A DNA stretch of 64,000 nt from Patiria miniata (lineage: Eukaryota; Echinodermata; Asteroidea; Valvatida; Asterinidae), in assembly GCF_015706575.1 (NCBI RefSeq), contig NW_024037076.1, forward strand, positions 1,488,001 through 1,552,000, given 5' to 3'. The translations under genes and the position numbers were made by a program. The notes under the pieces were generated by a model. The model saw nothing but the letters and a program-made list of their open reading frames with translations. It was not told where the DNA came from and searched no databases. Position 1 is the stretch's first letter, and every line of letters starts with the position of its first letter. Positions 1 through 15,000 of the stretch are shown in pieces.

Positions 1-3000
1 GAGGGATCTCTACTATCAAAATCTTCACTTTTTCGATCGGCTTGGGCAGTTATCGGGGTCTAGGCCCCTAGCCCGTTTTAAACGCACTTGTTTAAAATGG
101 CCAAGCATATATTTATTCCCATTCATACATACACCATTCGGTCTAAAAGTAAAAAACAAGTCAAAAATGATAAATTTCCAATGATTTTGTTCAACAATTT
201 TACTTCATGTTTTGTGAAACACCCCGGTAGCTATGTTTATTGTATGTTTATTATGCGGTGGGGCGGGGATCAACTATTGTGGGGCGGGGCTGAACTATTG
301 TGGGGCGGGGCTTAACTATAGTGAGGTTGAGGCTGAACTATGGTGGGGAGGAGCTGACTTGGAGGGATTGACATTCACTTTGCTTACTGACTTAGGCCAA
401 AAAAAAAAAAGTCTCCGGTTTCTGATATGCGCGCGCGTCGCCGTAGCCATGCGCGTCGGCAAAATGAAAAAGTTTTTTTTTCAATGAAAGATGATGTCTC
501 AAAACCGCCAAACTCACTGGTTTGACTGGAATCCTGCTGCTGCACAATTTTAACGTGTTTTTGGATGAGGTTATGATCGAGAATAAGCTTTACGTGGCCT
601 CTCTGGACTCCCATATATTTGCACTAAGTTTAGTCGGGCACCATTTGCAGTCATCAGCCGACATTTGAGGCAAAAAAAATCAGGTAAAAAAAAAAAAAAA
701 GCCGCGTCGCCGCACCACTTTTTGGGCAAGCTCCATACCAGAAACCGGAGACTTTTTTTGGGGCCTTATCATGAGAACTGCAATTAACCATTAGCACTTG
801 TTCACATTGTAATTACGCCATGTTGAATCCATGAAACCAAATAGTGCTGAGCAGTTTGGGGCAGTAATAAGGAGTAACAGGCAGGGCGGTCTGGGGCGGT
901 ACAGGGACTAACACCTGTAGGTCAACTACTAAAATTTTGCTGAAGAGGAACATATTGTTCTTACCTCTCTAGAGATTTGTAGGTGAAGGGTTGCATAGTG
1001 CAATGCCTTTTCATGATTCTGCAGGGCCGTGTGTGCATTCCCTAAACTCCAGCAGGCTCGACCCTCTCCGACCCTGTGTCCACCAAAAACAATTGAAACA
1101 AAACAGTAAATATATAGGCAAAACCTATTTTTGAACCATAATTGAAAATCCACTTTTCGACTAGCTTCTCAGACGAGTCTATTTTTGATAAATCAGTGTA
1201 AGCATTGGATCAGGAAGCGCTGTGGCCATGGTGTGTGGGTTTAAACCCTGCCAGGAACATGGTGTTTGTGTCCATGGGCAAGACACTTTACTACAATTGC
1301 CTCTCCCCACCCAGGAGTATTTAATGGGCGCCTGTGAGGGTAGAAACCAGATTATGCTGATCTCGGCTGCAGCAAAGTTGTCTCATGGGCCTTATTCACA
1401 AGTTGGCCAAATTGAATTTAAAGTGAGGTAAAATCTTCATTTTTGGAACTTGCGAAGAGAAATGTAAGCAATTACATTTTACTTAATTACACATTATACT
1501 GGTCTGCTCAAATGAATAAATTTGTGTTTAAACATAATGTTTAAGTCACAAAAAAATGAAAGTGAGGCTATTAAGTATAAATAATCTGGCACCATCCCAT
1601 TCAACAGTTCACAATTAATAGCATACATTCAGGGAACCAGATCAAAATGGCTCTCTTGTAAAAAAAGGTCCATGGCCTAATGAACAGGGTAACATTGTGA
1701 AGCGCTTTGAGACCTTTGTTAAAAAGTGCTAAATAAATATGTAAGCACCGAACTATCATTAACTTTTTTGTGTGCAAGACTTACCTATCCTTGAGTTTCT
1801 GCGCTATCCTATGGTGTCTCTCATGGTAGTCCACCGCTGTTTCATAATCCCTCAGTAGAGTGAATGTATTGCCTAGACTGTAGCAGGCCTGAGCTTCAAT
1901 GGCTATGTCTCCCAACCGACGAGCAATGTGCAGGGTTTTCCTACACAGATATTCAATCAAAAAATATACAGTCAGTCAAATTGAATAGTGTGTACCTAGT
2001 AGAATTTTGCTATAACATAACATACACATTAGGGTCCACGACTGTTTCATCAAATGCTAATAACAAACACGAAAGAGCTATCAAATTGGTAGTTTTGATG
2101 CATCTTGCTTAAGATGCATAGTGAAATCGGTCGGAGGACGCGTCTCAGCTTGGATCGATCTTAGAGAGGGGAGCTCGTCTTAAAAGTCCTAAGATGAGTC
2201 GTAAGATAAGACAAATTTCGTGAAATCAGACACAGCTGTCACTACTCTGAACAACTGTACACGTACATGTATACAAATATGTACATTTTGAAAGCTATAT
2301 TGGTTACGGCCAAATGTTCATCACGGTGGTGTTTGTTATAGCAGCTTTCTACAGTATACAACTGTTTCATGTAATAGATAATTTATAGATAACTCTGCAG
2401 ATGAAAATGAAGACATGAAATGTATGATGATTTCATTACCATTTTAGGCAGTTGTTAGGAGGATACAGTATGGGATTTTGATGAACTAAATATTTACATA
2501 GTAAAAAGTAACATAGACCCAAACTTTCCAAAAGAAGACAATAAATTCTGGACCAGCGTTTGAAGAACAATCTTTTTCCACACCTACAGCTAAAACAAGA
2601 CATGATACATTTGAACCCTAACTCCCTCTAGAAGCATTTTTGCTAGGATGCAACCTCAATCCTGCAAAATCCTTTCAACTGCCATCATGTAAAAATAGCA
2701 TACAGCCTCAATCCTGCAAAATCATCCGTCATTTCTTGAATGTGGTCCTTAAAGGGGTGACCACTGCCTCAATCCTTCAAAATATCCATGAGGCAGAGCC
2801 AGTGACATCCTGGAGCAGTGCGGAGGATTTCAAGTATAATCTTGGCCTGAATTTATGCATGGCTGAGCATAAACAACACAAGGTCTGGCCCAAGACCTTG
2901 ACATTTTACATGTGAATCCTCTGAAATCAGCCACACAATTTTGCCATATAGCCTCAATCCTGCAAAATCCACCATTTTGCAAAGAGGATTTGGGAGGATT

Positions 3001-6000
3001 TGGGAAGGTTAGGGTTTATCTACAGTAGTTACAAATGTACCGGTACATGTTTTTCGGCTAGGTATATTCTCCCAAAGCAGAACAGATATCGTAGCACATC
3101 AGAACAGCTGATGTGATCACAGCTCTGTAACTCAAGTTCTGGGCTCAAGAAATTTCTAAATTGTAGACATAATTTGGCTACAGCTTAAATTCTTTGCCAT
3201 TGCTGTGCTGCTGCGTCCATCCACAGCCGCGTGTAAAAGCCCGCTTCAGGCTCAGGAAGCACGCAACTCAGGCGCTGCAGAATCACCTGCCAATCACCGT
3301 GGCTTTAATTAGTAAGGTCAACACAACAGCTGACACGTCAACGGCGACTTGTCCTCAAAATCAATTCATAATGACCTGCTCAAATTACAGAGAGCAGTCA
3401 AAGCACTCGTCCGGGACCACAAAAAAAAGAGAGAAAAATCAATCGTCGACATGTGTACATGTAATAGCCGGAGAGGTCACCTTCGTCTAATATTGACACA
3501 GTGCATGGCGGACTTCTTGGAGATGAGCTCCGGAACATCTGCTTTATCTAACAGCGCTCCGTGATCTCGTGTTGTGACACTCGACGGCAGGGTTTTTAGT
3601 TATTTTCCAGTAGCCGCTTGGTTTATATTACACCCGATCGTTACAGTGACTACAGTGGATTTTCCATCAGCCTCAACAGACACATCTTTTTGTGTACACA
3701 CTTCTTTGATTCAACACCAGATCATCTTTTATAAGATGTAATTTGTGTCCGGGTATGTAAAATTCAAAATACCTCAGTGAAGGGCAAAATCCAATATTGA
3801 ATTCGCCATCTGTCAATTTGAGTATTTACACGTAAGACCTTTATATTTATTCAAGAATTCTTTTTCTTTCTTTTGTCAGAAATAGACGCGGTGTTTTGTT
3901 ATTGGATTGCAAGATAATGCGAAGGTCAAATCGATACGAAAAGTGTCAGCTGTATCGTGTATGGATTTGCGCTTCTTCAACAATTTTTTGTTTAAAACGT
4001 ATAAAATGCAAATTTGATTATGCTTGTTAAAAGTTCAGGTTCGCAGCCTAAGATCGGCCAGGATCATCGGCGCTTGACGAGAGTGCCTTCACAAAACAAA
4101 TTTGTTCCACTAAGTGATGAAAACCAACCCTAACCCACCTCAATCCTTCAAAATCCTGGAGGACCGAGGATGAATGGTGTTTGAGAAACATGAGGATTTT
4201 GGAAGATTGAGGATGAATGGTGTTGAGGATTTTGAAGGATTGGGGATGAATGGTGTTGAAGCACATGAGGATTTTGGAGGATTGAGGATGAATGGTGTTG
4301 AAGCACATGAGGATTTTGGAGGATTGAGGATGAATAGTGTTGAAACACATGAGGATTTTGGAGGATTGAGGATGAATGGTGTTTGAGAAACATGGGGATT
4401 TTGGAGGATTGAGGATAAATGGTGTTTTAGCACATGAGGATTTTTGAGGATTGAGGATGAATGGTGTTGAAGCACATGAGGATTTTGGAGGATTGAGGAT
4501 GAATGGTGTTGAAGCACATGAGGATTTTGGAGGATTGAGGATGAATGGTGTTGAAGCATATGAGGATTTTGGAGGATTGAGGATGAATGGTGTTGAAGCA
4601 CATGAGGATTTTGGAGGATTGCGGATGAATGGTGTCTTAACACATGAGGATTTTGGAGGATTGAGGATGAATGGTGTTGAAGCACATGAGGAATTTGGAG
4701 GATTGAGGATGAATGGTGTTGAAGCACATGAGGAGTTTGGAGGATTGAGGATGAATGGTGTTTTAGCACATGAGGATTTTGGAGGATTGAGGATGAATGG
4801 TGTTGAAACACATGAGGATTTTGGAGGATTGAGGATGAATGGTGTTTTAGCACATGAGGATTTTGGAGGATTAAGGATGAATGGTGTTTTAGCACATGAG
4901 GATTTTGGAGGATTGAGGATGAATGGTGTTGAAGCACATGAGGATTTTGGAGGATTGAGGATGAATGGCATTACTGGACCAAGCCCAGTCTAATGTGGCT
5001 TTCGCGAACCCGTGAATCCCGGGTTCGTATTCATGAGCCCCCTACTAAGATAATGGCTATTTAATCAGTCGATGACCATAAATATGTTCTTGATAAGCAC
5101 TCAGGCTATCCCCAATGTATATGCGTCTGTTGTTTAGAGTCAGCCTGCCTCCCATCAGAATTTGAGTGATGAGTGATGCGCCAGTTAAGTGCTGGAAAGC
5201 TACCAACAGCTAAGAAAGCCACTTTAGACTGGGCTTGGTCCAGTAATGGGTGTTGAAGCACATGAGGATTTTGGAGGATTGAGGATGAATGGTGTTTTAG
5301 CACATGAGGATTTTGGAGGATTGAGGATGAATGGTGATTGAAGCGTAGGAGGATTTTGGAGGATTGAGGATGAATGGTGTTGAAGCACATGAGGATTTTG
5401 GAGGATTGAGGATGAATGGTGTTGAAGCACATGAGGATTTTGGAGGATTGAGGATGAATGGTGTTGAAGCACATGAGGGTTTTGAAGGATTGAGGATGAA
5501 TGGTGTTGAGGCACATGAGGGTTTTGGAGGATTGAGGATGAATGGTGCTGAAGCGCATGAGGATTTTGGAGGATTGAGGATGAATGGTGTTGAAGCACAT
5601 GAGGAGTTTGGAGGATTGAGGATGAATGGTGTTAAAGCAAATGAGGATTTTGGAGGATTGAGGATGAATGGCGTTTGAGAAACATGGGGATTTTGGAGGA
5701 TTGAGGATGAATGGTGTTGAAGCACATGAGGATTTTGGAGGATTGAGGATGAATGGTGTTGAAGCACATGAGGATTTTGGAGGATTGAGGATGAATTGTA
5801 TTGTTAAGCACATAAGGATTGAGGATGAATGGCGTTTGAAAAGGAGGAGGATTTTGGAGGATTGAGGATGAATGCATTTCTTGAGGCAGGACTGTCTGAC
5901 GATTTTGAAGGATTGAGGCACTGGCTATCCTTCATTCGAACATAAGTGCAAAATGTTGGAGGATTTTGGAGGATTGAGGATTGCTCCCAGCAAAAAGGGC

Positions 6001-9000
6001 CTAGGGAGTCAGGGTTAAACCTCCCCAAACGCAGAGCACTTTAAAAAACAATTTTGAAATTTCTCAAATTTTTGAATTTTGATCTTTCCCTTCTTCAAAC
6101 GTACTGCCGATAACAGTACTGTTGTAAAACACTAACAAGGTGCAGCGCACTATGGAAAGGCATACAAATCGAGTTACGCAAAACTTCAAATTGAGTTTCT
6201 GTGAGATAATGACATACGCAGTGAAGCCTTTCGCAAATCCAGCCCTGTCAACAGCCTTACGATGGAGTTATTTTCGGCGCATCGATACCGTAATTGCGCA
6301 AAGGGAGAATTATGATAATACGCATGAAAGAAACTTGATCTTAAAGCAGTGACCCCCAATGCAAGATAGACGTCAATAGAAAAGTGTATTTTGATTTTTT
6401 ATTTTGGAAAAAAAATGTTCTAATCACTCAATACTTATACCGGTTAGCTCACGTCTTGACTAAAAAAAAATAAGACCCCCCCCCCCTAAAAAAATATAAA
6501 GGATTGCATATACCAAAGTTTTACAAACTTGGGATTTTAAAAAATGTGATGCGATCAAGCTACATGAGTCGTTTGTCGACCCTGGTCAAATTTTTTTTAT
6601 TACAGATTTGAAAAGAGCATAATCTCAGCATTACTGCTGTGGAAACCACATGCTGATACCATCTTTAGTTCAAAAATTATGGAAGTTGGAACACCAAGAG
6701 ATGTGATGAAGTGGTCCTATTTTGGCCTGCATCTCCAAATAAAAATTCCCGACAAACGACTCATTTAGCTTGACAAATGTAAACAAATAATCACAAATGT
6801 AAACAATAAAACAGAACATCCTAAACAACAGGGTTTTGTTAAAAATTCATCTTGTGGCAAACGGTCATTACGTCTATTTATTTGAGTACATGTACTTTTT
6901 TCCACTTGAGCGGTTCCATGGAATTGACTTAGGTAGAATTGCGTTAGAATCGCGTCAACACAGCTTGTGAAATATTGTCCAATTACATGATATACAAATG
7001 GATGCGGAACGCGCAAAATCTGAGACAAGCAAAACTTAGCATACAAAAATTCCATAGGGTTGAGGGACGTACACTGCTTCCTGGAACAGCCCATTTGGGC
7101 TACAAACGAAATGAAGTTAATCGGAAAGAACATTTCAAAGTAGGATATAAACATCCACACAACTACATTATCCTGGCGTTTTTGTGTTATTCCTGTATTA
7201 TGCGTGCGAGATAACAAATTTCGGGGTCCACTTTTGCGACCCCAAAAAGTCGAGCTGTTTGGATGCTAGTTGTGATTTCATCCGTAAAGTGTTCGTCTTT
7301 TGCAGACATGTAAGAAACCACATTTTGTGCAGTGGTGATTACTCACCGGTGTTCGCGAGCACGGTGCTGTGTACGTGTGTTATAATAGGCACACACAACG
7401 TGTACATCGTAGATTGTACATGTATGAGAATGACAGGAAAATATATCTTTGTACTCCATTGTGTCCGATGTAAACAACCGCGGTCTTTTCTCGGGAACGG
7501 CAAGACATTAGGTTGGTTTCCTTTCAACCAGATGTCTGAAATTGGATAAGTAAACAATCCCAAACATTAAATTTTCGGGGATTTCAGGACCTAGTGCCCC
7601 TCTAACTCGGCGATGGGTCAATTGAGCGCAGCATGCAACCAGAATGGCTTAAACCTAAAGCCAATTTTGAATTTTACTCGCTGAGGCGTAAAACTTCCAG
7701 AAGCATTGACCGACAGGAAACGGTCTCGTCAGGGAGACACGACTGCCCACTCACTTGTAATAATCGGCAGCTGTCTCAAAATCTCCCATGAAGACACAGG
7801 CGTTGCCAAGGTTACTGTAGGCTCTCCTCTCGGCTGCCTTGTCTCCGAACTCCTTGGCGATGGACAGCCTCTGTCAGCAAAAGCAACAAATATTTATTAT
7901 TAGAAGAAGCTGACTTGGCAGAACTCTACTATTGGAATTAAATTTGAATGGACGTCTTTTATTTAAGTGATATTGATCTGTTGTTTAGTGGACATGTCTT
8001 TTGCATGAAAATATCTTTGAAAATACAGTGTTTTGAATGAGTTCTCTAATTAATGCCATGAGTTCTCCAATTAATTAAAATAACTGTTTCTCTTTTGCAA
8101 GCTCAATCAGATCCAAAATCCTCCTAGCGGTTTTGGACGATTTTGGAGGATTGAGGCTAAACAGCAAAAAAGTGTCAGTTGATTTTGGAGGAATCTTGCA
8201 TTGTGCCCAGTTCGTAGGCTGTAGTTTCCCAGCATTATTTGTGTTCAGCTATGCATAATTGAGCCCATTATCCTCACTATCATCCACACTGCTTCTGAAT
8301 GTAATCGGCACTGCCTCAACCCATTAACAGTGATTGCTGGATGATTATGAAGGATTGAGGCAATGGTCACCCATCTACTGAACAAATTCAAGAAATAACA
8401 GAAAATTTTTGGAAGATTGAGGCTGAATCCAATGTTTTAATACAATGGTGACAATTGGAGGATTTGGCGGGCTTGAGGGATGGTTCTAAGCAAAAAGGTC
8501 TTGCTATTATTTCTAGCAAAAAAAGAAGTTATTCACATGGCATTGAATAAAAAAATCTTCTCAAAAAAATTTAACATCATTTTTTTTTTCATGAATTATT
8601 CTTTACACTCCTGGGAACGCAGACGATGTTTAATTATAATATATTCCATAATGTATTCGATTCTGTGGATCAGGTCGATCTGTGATGGACATCGACTATC
8701 GATTCCCACGGACTTGTATTTGATTCTTGACTCTCACCGTTGTCAGATAGCCGGAAGTGATATCGTCCTGTAATTTGCACCTTCTGTTGTTGGAATATCT
8801 TTAAGTACGAAATTAAAATGTACATATGCATGCGCCAAAAAAAACCCCACTGACGTCTTGAACAAAGATGACATGTATGTCCGGCACTGAACATGAAAAG
8901 CTTCAATCAACGGAGAGACAAAAAAACAATTCCTGGAAAATTCCTGTCTTGACTATAAATAGTCACACATAGACTAAACATAGACAAGTATTTGCCTATC

Positions 9001-12000
9001 GGGGACCCCCTAGTGTCCCTCTTTTGTTTGTACTCTAACTTTTTAGGAAGACCTCCCATATGTTTTGTACACATCGCAAAATTGGGGACCTTCGGAAATT
9101 GGGGACCCTACAGTCGTCTATTGCTCAACGTCCCCTACTGAATACAGAAACAAACTCACACATGTTCACCCAAGTTTGTTTATGGCATAAATCGAGGATT
9201 TTCTATTGTTCCTCTTCCCTTAACCCTAACTCCCCAGCCTAATTTACTAGGAACCATACCCATTCTGGCAAATTCCAACACCCACATGGGAAATTGTACA
9301 CACACACTGTTGGACTTAGTTTCTGGTGGTATGCCAACCCCAGTGTAAAAGACCATCTGTTTAGGGGTACTGTACCTATCCCAACAGATTTAAACAAAAC
9401 CTGCTGTTGAACTTTGATGGGTTGTGTTCGGTTAATACCTTAATTTATACTTTTTTTGCAATAGCTCTCCTTGGTTTTGCACACGTTTTTTAATCGAGGT
9501 TGCCTCGATTTGGTTCCTGTCCTCAATAAATATTCATCAATGCTGTTGCACGTGTGTGTCCTCGATTTACACCATAAACACGCACATGTATTTTCACTGC
9601 ACACACACTAGTAGGAATGCACACACTGTATATTGTAGTAGCCGATAGATGCAGTAAAACATGGACAGATGTGTACAGAGCCTGTACAAACGAACAGCGG
9701 CAGAAAACGAGAACAAAAGACCATCCCGGTCGGAGAGTTGATAGGCAATGCCTTTTTTTCCCCTGTGAGCCCATGTCATCGTTTCCATGGCAACACATCC
9801 TTATTGGATAAACATCCAGTACCAGGCTGCTAATCGGCGAGGACGGTTTCGTGCCACCGACCGTGACAGCTGTAAAGGCTTCTGGGTTTGATCACGGCCG
9901 ATAATTCTGACAGATTACTGAAATTGTGGAAACATCAGACGGACTGGTGTGAATAAATTCTGTCGCTTCACGCAGTAGGTGACAACTGCTTACAATCAAC
10001 AATGGACATGTACATTGCACAGAAATAAAAACATCATTTTCAAACTTGACAGTTTAAAAAGATTGGTTATCACAAAACCCAAGTTGATAAATACATAAGA
10101 TTAGGTCAAATGTGCGCTTGGGAAAAAAAAAATGTGTATGAACAAGACTATCATGATACACAACGCAATGAATTTTGTACACGTATGTAAATGTGTACAT
10201 GTATGTAATTGAATACTTTTGTATTTGCGAGAAATCAGTTCTTAATGATAAAACTTTGTAGATATTTAAGTGGTTTAATCAGTGTAGCGCACTAGGTACC
10301 GGTACATGTACATTTGTACATGCTAAAATCAGCATTTCCTCATTTGAAGCGAAACATTCAATTGTTCCGAAACCTGTACAGACTATCGCAACACGCTACT
10401 CAATGTTATGTATGCCACTCAAAATTTCTTTTTTATAAAATAGATTTATTAAGAGGAAATTAAAAACAGTTTGAGTGAAATTGATTCAAGTTACGAAATG
10501 ACAATATCCCAAACTATAAAGTGGGTTTTCTCAAAAATACCTTTTTCAAACAAAAATCATTTCTCCAAATTAGGGCTGTTTGGTAATTGATAAACAATGA
10601 CCTTGAATATTCTCATAATCGGAGGATAATTGATGAAAATTATGCAGCTCTGTAGGAATGTTGATATGAGTCTGGCGCGTATAAATGATAATGTCTTCCT
10701 CTGCAGTCCCAAGACATCAAGATCTCATCCTTCCTTCTCATACTTGCTTCCTCCTAGAAGCAATTTCAATTCAGCTATGTGCAATCAGGCGTAGTGATCT
10801 CAGTATGTGAGAACCGACACAGATTTAAGCACACTGTCAGAATGTTCCGACTGGGCGTCTGCTCAGTATTGAGCAAGTCTGGACACCGACCTTTTGTCAA
10901 TCAGCGGTTGCTTTTTTGTCATCATCTTGAGACGGATCGTATATTTTAAGAATATTCCATGTGGTAAAATGCTATTGTGATATTCAGTGGTCAATCTAAT
11001 ATTCGGATATACGGCACAGCTCTATCGCCCATGAACCCACATTTACACAGAATAAATTTCAGGGGCCTTATTTGTACATTTTTCCTGGCACGCTGCAAGA
11101 ATGACTCAGTTCACATGTACATGTATACCTGACATGCCCTAACATGTATACAAGAATGACTCAGTTCACATGTATACCTGACATGCCCTAACAGTCCTGA
11201 ATCCCCCAATTTTAATATGATTTTGCACACCCCTAGGGAGTTAGGGATATACATTCTTTATATTTTCCATAAAAAATTGAGATTTATGCAGGTATCCATT
11301 GTGAGGTGATGTTCAAGGAGAAACACATACAATTTTACTGCCCAACCAAGAAAACCAATGAAAAAAATGTACAAATGACCAGCAGATTGATATTTTTGTA
11401 TAAAATTTTGCCTTTGAGATGGAATTCAAGCTGTACATTTGACAGATGTCACAAAGTTGCTGGTTTGTCCTTGGGCATTACATTGTACATTGTCCATTAA
11501 ATCTTTAAAGGGCCCATGTAATGTAATTTTATTCAATGCAGTCCTTTTACATAAATGCACCTTTGTGTCCCACATAACCTTACTTTCAATTTTCATTTTG
11601 CCATTTTTAAAGGCATTTTGGTGCCTGTTTTTGATTTTAGCTAATTAAAATTTGCATATTCTAGAGCAAAAGTGTGATGTCATTTCAGGCAAAACCTCCA
11701 TGTTCCAGCTATTTTAGCACCAAAATTGACCAGAATTTTGGATATTTTGCCGTCACAAATTTTTCATTTCTTTGGTGATTTGATGCTGTTTCAGTGCCCG
11801 GTACATAATAGTAGGCAAATGAGCAAACATCTCTCACAAATGTTTTTAATAATTAGCGAATTTGGGGTTCACAATTTGAACAGACAACCCGTAAACAGAA
11901 TGTAAGAAGGGCCCTTTTCAACAAAGTTAACCACAATGGGATGTCAAATAGTTTTCATACAGTATTCATAAATACCTCAGAGAGTTTAGCTATTCCTATT

Positions 12001-15000
12001 GGTCGAGAGCCCGTCATGTGGCCGGTCATTATAAAGACATGGCTAGCTGGTCTTAAACACTTTTCCAGTGTCACATAAAATGTGGACTCCTAAAAATCCA
12101 GTGCCTCTTACCATTTCATTGGTTGAACGTTCACAATCCTCACGTAGGCGTGCGCAACACTACCAGCGAATCAGAATTATATAATTCTAAATTCAAAACG
12201 CAACGCCCCAGGTGCGTTCTGCGCGACATCGCGCAGAACATGCTACGCGCGCGTCAATCTCCATAAAAGGGTTGTTTACATCTTACTCGCCAGCTGAACA
12301 CTCCATTATTTTGCTAGAGGGATGTTTCAAAAAGCATGAATTGATCTTGTTGAACAAAACTGGGATTTTTTGAACAAATTATTTGATTTTTTTTACCGAA
12401 AAGGTATTTACCCTCCGGCTCGGGTAATTATCAGCACCCAGACTCTAAGCGGTCTTAAACAGAGTGATAAAAACCTCCGGAGCACACATTTATTCCCTTA
12501 TTTAAGAGGAGTAGAAAGTTGCACAAAATATGTTTTCAAGTAAAATTCATGTCTCGTGCCCTTTAATCTTTGGCAAGCCCTTTCAATGCAGTATTTTATC
12601 TCAGATTTGCTTCAGACATTTAATGTGACCTGTTCTGTCAAAATCAGACTTTTCTGGGCATAAGGTCAAAAATGAGATTTCGCATATTGTTCAAGTATGT
12701 ACATTTTCCTTTTAATAGGTGGTTTAATTTTTGAAACCGGTCATTCCTGGGTAAAGTTATGCTATTTTGAAGTTCATCGTGTCGAGAAGTAGGAAACGGA
12801 GAAAATGGCACTTAATGTTTGGGGTCTATTTTAAGACCTGTTTCAAGTGACATTTCTTTGACTGATATACCTTAACAAATCATCCAAATTACTATATTTA
12901 GAGTTCAAATTAGGGTTTCAAACTTTTATAGTAAATTTTAGACATGTTCAAGATTACAAATATGCAAAAATTAGAAAATCGAAAGAAAGAAAAAATCACC
13001 CCCACAGCATTTTTTGGCCCTATCTCAATCTCAACCTCTGCCTAGTCTGCTTTTGACAGAACAGTTCACTATTGTATCACAAACTCTTGCATCAACATAC
13101 CTAACAGGAATTTTAAAGGGAATGTACATCATTGACTTTCGCTGTAATTCTCAGAAATGAACTAGTTCAGGGGTTAGTATAATAGAACAAAATATTGTTC
13201 CACTGACATGTTCGAAGTGCTGTGTCCGAAAATGCTGGAAAAACCAAGAAAAACAAAAATGTTCAAGTAGTCTGGCTCACTGACTCCACTAAAGATGAAA
13301 TGGATCAATTTATAGATGCCGGAAAATTGTAAGGTATGGGAACCAGTCTAGCTGGCCTGCACCCGTTCATGAACATGTAACCAATAGCAAACACAATTTG
13401 GACCGAAACAAATGGTAAATATGGAGCAGTAGTTGAAAAATAGTTAGGTTTTTCCAACGGTGGTCGGCAGACCACCATTGGAAATGTATACAAAAATATC
13501 ATTTTCTTGAAAATGACTTCACACCAGGGGCCAATTTCATAGAGCTGCTTAAGCACAAAATTTGCTTAAGCGCAAAAACGTCTTGCTTAATAAATCAGGT
13601 TACCGGCCAAAACTCCATGCGATTGTTATCCTAAGTAAAGAACAGCTAAATACCAGTCACAAGCAATGTACATCACATGGAGTTTTGGCCGGTAACCTAA
13701 TTTTACTAAGCAATGTTTTTTCGTGCTTAAGCACATTTTCTGCTTAAGCAGCTCTATGAAATTGGGCCCAGGTGCCATAATTTTACAGAATGCTTTAGAC
13801 TGTCATTTACCAACATCCTAGCAAGGTATTTCGTAAAAATTTGGTAGTTTTATTTTTCGATGTTTGCAAATGTTGTATTTTCCCTTTAAGTTGTGTTTAT
13901 CCGCTACCCATGGTTCATTACAGAAAGGTATTTTGTAATCAGACACAGAATGTAGTCGAATGCACGAAGCCATTAAAGGTGTGGTCCTTCTGGTCATTTT
14001 ACATTTTTTGATTTGGTTCCTGATTGCTTTTGGGTTTCCCGTCACTTTTTATGTTTATCATAAATCATTTACTACATTCCGAACATCCAGAGGCCTCCAC
14101 TGAAATAGACACATCAGTGTTTTAGTGATGACAGTACTAAAACAGACAGATGGCCCTACAGACGGACAGACAGAAACGAAGAAACCATATAAATGAACAA
14201 ATTAAAACTTGCCTCTTTGTGGAATCCAATTGCCGTCTCAAAGTTGCCCAGGAGATAATGCGTGTTGCCAAGGTTACCACATGCCCTTCCCTGAGCCGCC
14301 TTGTCTACGAGCGATTTGACAATGGCAAGATTCATCCTGGCAACAAAAAATGAAAAATTAGAAAAACTGGATTAAAAGTGTAAAGTGATCTGTTAAGACT
14401 CGAGATACCGGTAAGAACCACTTCAATTCAAGATGGAAAGTGCTGGTTGACCTTCAATGTATATGCACACTGTTTAACTGGCATAAAGAGTGAAGGCTGC
14501 GAAATACGCCATGAGTTGAAAAGCGATGAACTTGCGAATTTGCAGTGGGAAAAGTTGATGTGAAGTCACCAATTCGCGTTCGTGTGAATATGTAAAACGG
14601 CCTTGAGGCTGCACCAAATTACTCGCTAGGTTTGCAATTTAAGTAACAGAAAAGTTTGCTAATTGAAAAGAGTTTGAAGCAACTACGTTGAGAGACTAAA
14701 TATCGAAACTACATATGTGCACATTCAAAATAACATAAGTCGTGCGTACTTCGCGCCACACGCACACATGCATGCAGTGTGCCCCTACCACCGGGACTCA
14801 CGAAAGTGGTCGCACAGCGCCACCTTTTGATCGCGCACAGAGGCAATAACTTGTGCAGACTGCCGCAATACAAAAACGTCACAGAGGAATGAGATTTTTT
14901 GCAAACAAACCTACAAACTTACTCGTAAAACTCCACGGCTTTCTGGAGGCACCCGATGACCTCTTCGGGGAAGTCCCCGGGATCCTGGTGCCCTGCTCGG

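Larger units (their letters stand above)
4127..6022. mobile_element. CCCTAAC-ended repeat expanded by two minisatellite arrays
   Basis: The left end AACCCTAACCC and right end CAGGGTTAAAC match the family at 2611-3020. The interior is filled by the 42-bp arrays, whose core GGATTTTGGAGGATTGAGG is the family's own GGATTTTGCAGGATTGAGG motif. The array therefore probably grew inside one element. Confidence 0.6.

Noticed and set aside
4048-4971. 307-codon open frame (TPFILNPPKSSCA repeats), and similar frames on both strands to 5921
   Set aside because: Pure product of a 42-bp minisatellite, open in several frames because 42 is a multiple of 3; no start context or homology.
7184-7549. 121-codon open frame in GPSM2 intron
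   Set aside because: No splice signals, no recognisable domain, and an unremarkable length by chance in this much sequence.
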